DNA of 64,000 bases from assembly GCA_004352715.1 (NCBI GenBank), contig SCFE01000010.1, forward strand, positions 930,280 to 994,279, in the 5' to 3' direction. The notes under the pieces were generated by a model. The model searched no databases. It had not been told where the DNA came from and saw only the letters and a program-made list of their open reading frames with translations. This DNA comes from Hofstenia miamia (lineage: Eukaryota > Xenacoelomorpha > Acoela). Below, one piece after another: positions 23,265 to 33,428 of the stretch. The translations under genes were made by a program, and so were the position numbers. Within the stretch, counting starts at the first letter, position 1. The number at the start of each line of letters is the position of its first letter.

Positions 23265-26200
23265 TACGATACTCAAACTTAAGATAAGAACAACAATCGC
23301 AAAGTATTTTATATTGTTACTTTGCATGTAATTGAAATTTGTTCCACTATGCATATTAGTGGTTCCTATCTCATTTCCGATGCATTTTTATCAGGTTGAA
23401 ATAAGGTTAAAAAGTCAGAAAGCTAAAAGTAGAATCTCGAATTTTAAGGTTACATGAACTCTGCTAACCTATCATGCCGCATTTCAAACAAATTTTAACT
23501 CTACTAAGCTTTATGGATACTTCAACTTTATTAACCTCAAAAAACATCTGAGTTGCCTTATAGATAAAAAAACAAATATCATTGAATTGAATGACAGAAT
23601 GTCTTCTAAATATATTTAAAATATTATGTGATGATATATACCAACGCATGGTATAATAGACATTCATGTTCTGCATGAACACACATCATCACCATCACCA
23701 CCAATTTCATACATTGACTTAAACTCGTTATATTATTGGCACAACTAGCAGCGTTTGTAGGATCTTGCAATGGGGAACACCTCAGTACTGTTCAAGTTTA
23801 GGAACCTATAACGTGGTAAAACAATCCACAAACTGTCAAAATACTTCAAAAAATATTTAATTTTAATAAATAGATTATAATCTTCAAAAAAACTATGCCT
23901 TTCCTCAAGTTATTAACACACATTTTACCAACTATTGATCCGCATTTGAGAAAATCTGTACTTTACATAAAAAATCTGTTAATCACTTACATTCATTACC
24001 CCAGGTGTAGAGTATACAAAATGTATATCATCTTTTCAATTGCAAAAACTATAAATAATAAAATCACATCTACTACAATTAACATAGAAATGTTAGGCAT
24101 TCTAGAAATTCCAGTAATTAACTTAAAATAAACAATATTAAGTATCTATGATTGCATCAATTGCAATCATTGAAAAAGAATTAAATACAACACTCAAATA
24201 ATGTTCTATTGCAATTAATATTTAAAAATTACACTTAACAATAATTAAATAATGTGCTTGTAAACTGAGTTAGCAATAAGAAAAGTACTAAAGCGTTTGC
24301 AAACAAAAGCACATTGAAGGAAGGTAGATGGAACATTTTTTGTAAAGAGTAATAATGTAGAATAAGAAAACTTATAAAAATGAGTTTATAGAAGCGTTGA
24401 TGCATTTATTACATGTATCGAAAATCGAAATATTGAATTTTGAAGGTATTCGTGTTTCCCAATCCAGCAAGGTACTATAAAAATGATTCATAACTTTTAC
24501 TAATTTCTTTAAAATAGAAATAAATAAGGAAGGATATAAGTGAAATATACTTGTGAGGTTGGTAAATAAAGAGAGTGTTTAATTTTGTTTAACTTATTAA
24601 ATGCTTAAGATGTTCGAGTGTTTTGCTTAAGAGCCTCTATACAAAACATAAACCACATTGCAATCATTGAAAAAGAATTAAATACAACACTCAAATAATG
24701 TTCTATTGCAATTAATATTTACAAATTACACTTGGCAAGAATTACGTAATGTGCTCGTAAGCTGAGTTAGCAATAAGAAAAATACTAGAGCGCTTGCAAA
24801 CAAAACCACCTTGGAGTAATAATGTAGAATAAGAAACCTTATCAAAATGAGTTTAAAGAAGCTTTGATGCATTTATTACATGTATCGAAAATCGAAACTT
24901 TTGAATTTTGTTTCCCAATCCAGCAAGTTACTATAAAAATCATCCATAACTTTTTACAAATTTCTTGAAAATAGAAATAAATAAGAAAGGATATAAGTGA
25001 AATATACTTATGAGGTTGGTAAATAAAAAGACAACGGTTAATTTTGTTTAACTTATTAAATGCTTAAGATGTTCGAGTGGTTTGCTTAAGAGCCTCCGTA
25101 TAAAGCATAAACCACTTACCGGCGACCTCAATGCACTTCTTAAATATCTCGACATTTTTATCGCACTGAATCTCATCGTCGTAAAAGTAGGTTCTCGCAC
25201 TATGGACGCCTTTACGACGATCACCGAACTTTTCAGACGGCTTAAATCGGACATCTGTGACATCGACGTTGTCACCGCTGTAAGATGTTGAGCCGCTAAA
25301 CATATAATTTAATAAACTATAGTATTTATTATATTGCAACCAATTCTTGTAAAATAGGGACAATTTTTCTTGACAGATGAAATATTAGTCTATCTACTAT
25401 TGCAATAGGTATTCTGAACATGCTTGCGAATGTATTGCCCCATGTTAGAATGCAACTTCATAAAGTATTTGTATGCGATGAATAGAAACATTAGATTTTA
25501 TGTTTCGTGTTTCACTGCATTCTTTTTTTTGTTTAGGAATATCCAAATCTATGCTTTAACAATGATTGTAATGAAAGTTTATCTTGACAAATTGTATGTT
25601 AGCATAATACGATCAATGACAATGCCAGCAGCATCGGGTGGAAATCCCAATAAACAGTTTTTTGAACTTTTTAAAATTAAGTATCAGTTTATGTCGTCCT
25701 TGAAGTACTTAATTGATGTGCGCAAAATAGAAAATTGCAACAAACTCGTCAAAAATGAGTCCACTTTCAAATGCTGATTGAGGATATTGAAGATGGCGTA
25801 GAGTTTTATTCTATGCCTGCATTTAATGAGCCCACCTAATATTGAATCATTGATAAAATGGTCTATAGCAGCAAAGAATGAATTAAACATAAACAACTTA
25901 TTTGGAATGGCGAGGAACTATAAATAAAGAACACGAATACGATAAATTACGGCCATGAGAAGCGCATGTAAGCAAAGTAGGAGATTATTGATGCCGTGAG
26001 GGAATATCAACTTTCGTATGCATGTGCTTTCAACTAAAAAACGTCCGGCCTATTGGTAAGCAGCCCACTTTCACTATTGAAAAGTTAAATGCTGTAAAGA
26101 ATCAGCTACTCTACATGGGAAATGGTTTCTCCATCATAGTTGATGAAACTAGAGAGCTCTCGCTCTCGAATGCGAAAACTAATTAAAATTTCAAAAACTA

Positions 26201-29200
26201 CTGTTTGGGGATATTCACAAAAATTCAGAATCAAAATATTAGAATAGGTTGGTGGGTTTTAACAAAGTGTGTTTGACTAAAGCCGATAAATTTACGGCAA
26301 ATACTACTTTTAATTATTTTAATTTGGGTAGATGTAATTGTTATTTTATTTTTTTAGCTTGTTTATTTTAGTAAGTGCTGTTCAATTTTGTAAATATGTG
26401 TATGTATATATGTTTTTAAATATTGTACATATGTATTATTTGCAGATTTGTCAGCATGTGCAGCAAATGTATTGACATTAAGTAAACAAATAGAGCTATT
26501 CAAGACGTAATATTATTATTATTCTTAATTCGCACAGCTTTCATGCTGGTATTCCTCTCAGCTCGGGGAACTCACCAGTTCCCAGGGAGTCTGAGAGCTT
26601 TCCTCAGGACTCTTGCTGTCCCTAACAATGCTGCCTTCTGTGCTACCGCTCCTCCCCACTTTGGTACTCCCAACTTCTCCAAGTATCTCTTATGCTACTT
26701 ACTCACTGCTCCTAGTGCGCCTACTACTACCGGGACTACTTCAACTTTCTTTAGCTTCCACAGCCTTTCTATTTCATCTGCCAACTCTCTGTACTTGTTT
26801 ATCTTCTCTTTCTACATTTCTGTCCTTTTGTACTGCTATGTCTATCACTGTTCCTAATCTTTTCTCTTTGTCTACCACTACTGTCTGGCCTCCGTGCTTC
26901 TATCATCTTGCTTGTCTGTATGTTGAAGTCCCACAGTATCTTAACCTTCTCATTTTCTATGACGCCCTGTGGCTTGTGCTCATACCACTTGTCTCCTGCT
27001 TCTAACCCACGCTGCCTGCTCAAACTCCAGTGTACCATTCTTCCCACCTTGTCATGGCTGAACTTATACTCATTCTGTGCCAACTTCTCACACCCTGCTA
27101 TCAGATGATCTACTGTCTCCGCCTCTTTCTTACATAGCCTACACTTATCACTTACTTCTACTCTTCTGTCTATATGCTTCTTCACCCAGTTTGTTCTTAT
27201 TGCTTGCTCCTGTGCTGCCATTATCTGTGCTTCTCTTTTATAAAAATTATTATTATTATTATTATTATTATTATTGAGGGCTAGATATTTTCTACTTTAG
27301 GAGACATTTAAATATATGTTAATGAATTATTCATTAAAAGAAAAACACAATAGTCCTTTTTTATCAAATAAATACTCAGTTTCTACTATTCTTATTCTTC
27401 TAACTCTAGTTAAAAGCGATTTCATAGAGTTGCACTATGATAAGAATAGAATACGACCTAGAGCGTGGGATGCAGCAGTTCATGAGATTAGAGAAGTATA
27501 CAATAAGACAAAGCAAGTGCAAAAATCTGCTTTCAATAAAGAAATGTTTTCAAAGATACAAACTGTTCTATTGAAATTCAAAGAAATGTTAGAGGAAAAC
27601 TTAAATAATCATAATATAGGTTATAGAGATCAGCAAAAACTAAATTTTTATATTTTATAAGTCCGTCTCAATGTGCGCCCGGGTTTGTTTGAATGAAGAG
27701 ATTGTTTCAACAAATCAACATAAAACAGGTTATAAATACGCGGCGAATATAAAAATGATCAACTTCCATACATAAAAAGTATGATTACTGATTATTAAAG
27801 TGTGCACTTTCAAAACCCAAACTTTTTGTTTTCATCTACAAAGCCCATTTTCTTGCAAATAATCGTTAATCGATTGAAAAATTCTCCAGGGTTAGTTGGC
27901 GTTAATTGCGCACTATGTACTTTTGAGAATCACTATTTACTTAAAGTAAATAGAGAGAGAGAGTCACTTTACTTTGTCCATGTTGCTAGCCGAATGCTAA
28001 AATTTGCTGCGTCTAAGATAATAAGCATGAAAAGTAATCTACTTAGAAAAAAAGAAAATGCATGTTATGCAGCGTTCTTGTCTTCTTAAAATGGAACAGC
28101 TACGAATGTGACACACCAACTAAAATCAGAGCATGAAAAAAATACAAGGAGCTTCAAAAAAGTCCTACAGTTGGCGACATAGGTTTTAGAAATCTTATTA
28201 TAATATTGGATCCGAAATTTGATTTACAATAACTAAAGATTCAAACTCTTAAACATCATCAAAAAGGATAAACCAATATGACTGGCATTTATCTTGGATA
28301 TTTGGACTTCAAAGTCTAACAAGGTTTTCATTTGTCTATCTGATCATTATTTAACCAATGCATTCGTTCATTATATAATTCTCGGAAAGTTATACTTCAG
28401 AAAAGATAAAGATTGATGAAATGATTGACGACTTTGATTTGAATTTTGTGAACATTCAACTCAGGTACAAATTATGCTTACGTAGAGTCATGACTTTTAT
28501 TTGGACACCATCAAAGCAGTGTCTTATATTCAAAACAAGAAGAGGCAAGTGACGTAGTTTTTTCAATAATTGACAATGAATCGAAAAGAGCGCACAACTC
28601 TTACCTGTCAATATCCAGCCCTAAATAGCTTCCATTCAGTACTATTTTCAAAGGCGATTCACAGTATTTGTCATTATCATAGAAAAAATAGAGAGTAAAA
28701 GTTATCACTTCAGGTTCAGTCGTCAAATCCTCTATTTTTCATGCCAATGAGATGTTCTTGTTCTAAAAGTTTACGGAAATGGAACCTAAGTTGGAAAGGA
28801 TGCGAAGCAGACACCTAATTTGGAATTGGAGTTTATTTTATAGAACTAAGGGCTCTTGTCAACTTTAGCAAATATGAAATAGTAAGGAACTAGAAGAATA
28901 TGAAACTTCAAGCAATTTATTCAGACAGTCCCTGCCCAACAATGGCCCTTCAGCTCTTATCTTTTAATAAGGCTCGATGAAATTCCATTGCATCATACTT
29001 CTTAATGACTTGGTTGAAATTATAAACTAAAACTACTGTGATAGCCATCAAGGATATGTAGTGATCATTGCTGTTCAAATCTCGATTAGAAAAGTTCACA
29101 CCTAAGGAACAACAATAAAAGTGCCTTTAACAAATGAAATAGCTGCACGTGCATTAGGCCGACTAACAGAAATGAGAAAATCACGATTTTTAAACAAATA

Positions 29201-32200
29201 GCTAAATTTAAATACTTTCCTGAAATTAATAACCAAAACTGTTTAGAATTGACTTCTACTATTGAGTAATATTCAATAATATATATTTATGAAATTCAAA
29301 TGAGCGACCTTTTGAACTATGTACAATAACTTAGTTTCAGATTGATCTACAAATGGGAATTACCATGGGGTTTGTTAAAATTGAATGACATTTATTTAAA
29401 TATGGTGCACACGTAAACAAAAAGCGCCATTTATTTAAAAACAAATATAACACAATTTGTACAGTAAAAATAGGTCAGAATATTTAATATTATAGAAAAA
29501 ATTTAATCAAAGAATAAACATTACATACAATTGTCGCTTTTTTCACTCCCTTCGTCAACAGATGAATGATAAAATTTTCATTAAATGATATTTATATGTG
29601 AGGAATTTCTAATGATGGCTTTTCCATTTTAACTGGAAAACAATGATCAAAGCTAGCGGCATTATTTCTCAGTTAAAATAGTCTTTATTTCTAGTAAAAA
29701 TGGCCTTATTTAGATCTTTAAACTTTTAATGACAAAAATGGTAACGCCGAAAATAATTTTCCTATATATAATGTATAAACCATTCCAATCTGATTAAGGA
29801 CATGCTGTTATATAAACAGAGCAATAATTTAATATTTTGAACAGTGTTTATTAACAAATAAACATCAACTGATGTTTGCATATTATATTGAAACTCGTTA
29901 GTTAAAGAATAACACCACAGACATTTAACTGATACAGTGCTAGTAAGAGGATAGAGTAACGCATGCAGCAAACAAAGAATACAAACCCATGGCTACTAAA
30001 ATGGAATAAAGGTAATTAAAGAATTCAGCAATAAAACGATAAATTTAGTTTCATATGTTCCACCCATTTAAACAATTGCAACTCCAGAATCATTTATTGC
30101 ATATATTCATTGATACAGCTGACAATATTTTATTGTGGCATAAATGTTCAGTGTACTATAACTACAACAGTTTTCATAAAAATATTGTTTGTTTACATTG
30201 GTAATAGGCCGCATTACTAGTTCCAACCCAAACAAAATATTTTCAATAAGACCGAATTATCAACATACAAAAAATACTATTCAAAGTTAAGCTTCTAAGG
30301 CAGCCATTACACGTTCACGTTTTAGGAGCTACGATCTCAATGCATACGGGTAACATAGGTTCAGTAAAATGCATTGTCATTGCAATCCAGAGGGCTGATC
30401 CCATTTATTCTGAAAGCGAATGTCAATTGATGAAACCATTTCGAAAATGAATGTAGACAAAAAACACAAATTTCATGGCTTTCAGGAATCAATTGTTAGC
30501 AGAAATCAGTGTGTATATATAATAAAGTAAAAATGAAAATTATTGCATAAAATTTGAATTTTTTATATATCAAATACATGGTAACAGAGAACAAATGACC
30601 TTTGTAAGAAAATGGGGAGAATCATTTTAATTTAATTACCAAAAAAATTCCTTTAGTTTTTAGTACTATTGATGGAAGTGTTTGCACTACGCTATCGACT
30701 TAAACAAAGGCAATTTTCGAAAAATACACTCCTGATTATAAAACGCTTAATTTTAATGCTACTTCAATTAGCAAATTGTGGGAAAGAGAAGTACTGTGTA
30801 ACCTTTCGGACCAAATAAAAAATGCGCATTTAAAACAGACTGGCCAAAGTCGTGCAACTGAGTACTTGCAGTCTAATTTTCATCAATTTCAAGATTTGTA
30901 CAGTGGTCTAATAAGTGCTTGTAATGAAGAAACTGGAAATTAACCACAATTTCTTTGAAGTATGAAAAAATACCTTGTTAAATTTTAGGCCAAAAGTTAA
31001 ATATTTAGAGGTCGCTCAAAATGGACTTTTAACGTGTTATTATAATTCTCAGTATTTTGGCCATCCATTGCATGTAACCAATGTAATTGCATTTGGTTAG
31101 AACTGATGACCATAACACTTTAATTGCAAATTAATCAGTGTACGCTAACAGTTTTTATACATTGATTGAGTTTCCGTTTATACTATCTAGTGTAACGTTA
31201 GGCCAATTTTTGGATTACATTCCCAACTCGATTAGCAGCATTTTCACTAAAACAATGTTGTATATGAATTATAAGGGAGCATTACTGTAACTGTTAGTAA
31301 ATATCTTGATAATTTCGATACTTAAATCCCATCCTTAAGCAATTTTTTCAAACCAAATCGAGCTTTTAGAGGCCAACGAACTTATAACGAAAATATTTTT
31401 AAATTACGGTATTGGTTGTAGGCTAGAATACATGAAATATTGGTATTAATCAGCAGAAGTTGAGAAAACCGTCTGATAATATAAAGTTCACAAAACATAA
31501 TAGTAAAGCTCCAACAACTGGCTGCAAAGCAGTGCATCGCCAGGGTGATTGGGGCGGGGGTGGCGCAATTTGCTGGATATGAAAATAAATGTATGGGTTT
31601 TCATCCATAGTGTTTACACCTGGCATTTTAAAATTGAACCTTTAATCCCAAACTTTGTAATAGGCAATATATACTTCATTATGACTTTTTAGCGAAGGTT
31701 GGTTAAATTTTGATATCCATTGTTATCCCTTTTATAAGAAACTTTTCAAAATTTAGTTCAAAATACATGCTTGGTCATATCAGATGCTCATGGCGAAAAT
31801 GAGGTTTGTTATTTTAAAGAGTATCAACAGGAATTATGAGTTAGAGTACAGAATAAAAGGAAAACTTCTGATACAAATGCTTCATTAAAAAATATCTTGT
31901 GCGACCTCTAAATATTGTCTAAAAGCCTCCAAATGTCACAGGGGACGTTTTTATAACGAAAAACGAAAAAATTAAGCATGTGCAGCGCGAATTCGAAGAA
32001 TTATGTTTTTTCCCTATGACGTGGACCAGTCTAATATACATGCTATATATTGGTAGTTGATAATATCACAATTTTGGAGTACACCTATTATTTGCTAGTA
32101 AATATTACTCAATCGTTGTGGTTGTGGTTGCAAAGCACCAATGATATTTGCTTTTGATATCATGTATGCTCTTTTGTAATTGGATGCATTATTCACACAA

Positions 32201-33388
32201 TAGATTTAATAAAATGTGTGTTTTAAAGATTTGCAGTTGATTCTCTTAAAAATGAAACAGATTTTTAGTTCATTAAATCACTTTCAGAATATCCCTGTTT
32301 TGAAAGAACTTATAAAAAACTGTTGGATAATTTACATTTTCTCAGATTATTAATACAATAAATTGTTTTTTACCAAATACATACAATTTACTCTATATTT
32401 TTCACAAATTTGAAGAAATAAACAAACCACCAATATTATTCGTTTTAAGTCATTATTAACATACACTAACCTCATTTCAGCTTTAACAGCGTCGGAGGTG
32501 GAAACATCAGCTTCAACCGCATAATCCAAAATTGCGCCAATATTGGCTTGGCGTAACCTTTCGATAAGCGGTTTTAGTGATTCTTCATCTTCGCCTCCAA
32601 CAAAATGCCCGTAGACGGTAGACTTAAGGAGTTTTTGAAATAGACTATCACCCAAAAAACTTTTTAATTGTCGAAATATCTAAAATTTATAAATATGAAT
32701 TGAGATCTAGTGCAATCAGATCTTTATTGCTACAAAGAAATCAACAATTGTACAAACTAACAAAATAGAGCTAAGAAGTAAACATCATATAACATAAAAA
32801 ATATTAGGTCATTTTTGTATAAATAACATAATGTAGACGATCTTGTTGCAATTACCTTAAGCGGACTTTGTAGAATAAGTTCTACATGATTAAACCTTAT
32901 ATGCATATGCGCAACACTTAAACGAAGAAACATCAAACTGTCCTACGCAATTACTGATTGTCGCTGATTGGGATCTAAATTATATTAATTTCAGAAGTTC
33001 CTATACGCAGAAAATTTGAAAACATCAAAAAATATTTACTTTGCGTGTGTCCTATATAAAATAGTGAACAGGTCGGACACTAAACAAATATCATTTAACA
33101 TTGTTTCTATACATAAATCTTTGGAATTGTGTTAAATATTTAAGTAATGGCAAAAATACTCAGTAATATGTATTACTATTTTGAGGACAGTTAGGGCAAA
33201 CTTTGCCATTTTTGGTTTTACTGAAATTTTGTCACTGGGTAGAAACAGACGCATGGTGAGCAAATTAAGGTCGTGGGCGCCTTGGAATCTTCGAAATAGG
33301 AGGTCCTGGGGTTGAATTTTAAAAAATTGTCTATTTGGCTGAACATTGATTATAATATAGTTCTATATATATATTATATATTATATAT

Positions 33389-33428
<40 letters not shown>

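Noticed and set aside
26543-27277. Plus-strand ORFs of 60-130 aa rich in Leu/Ser/Thr
   Set aside because: They are the antisense of the R2/R4-type LINE coding strand.
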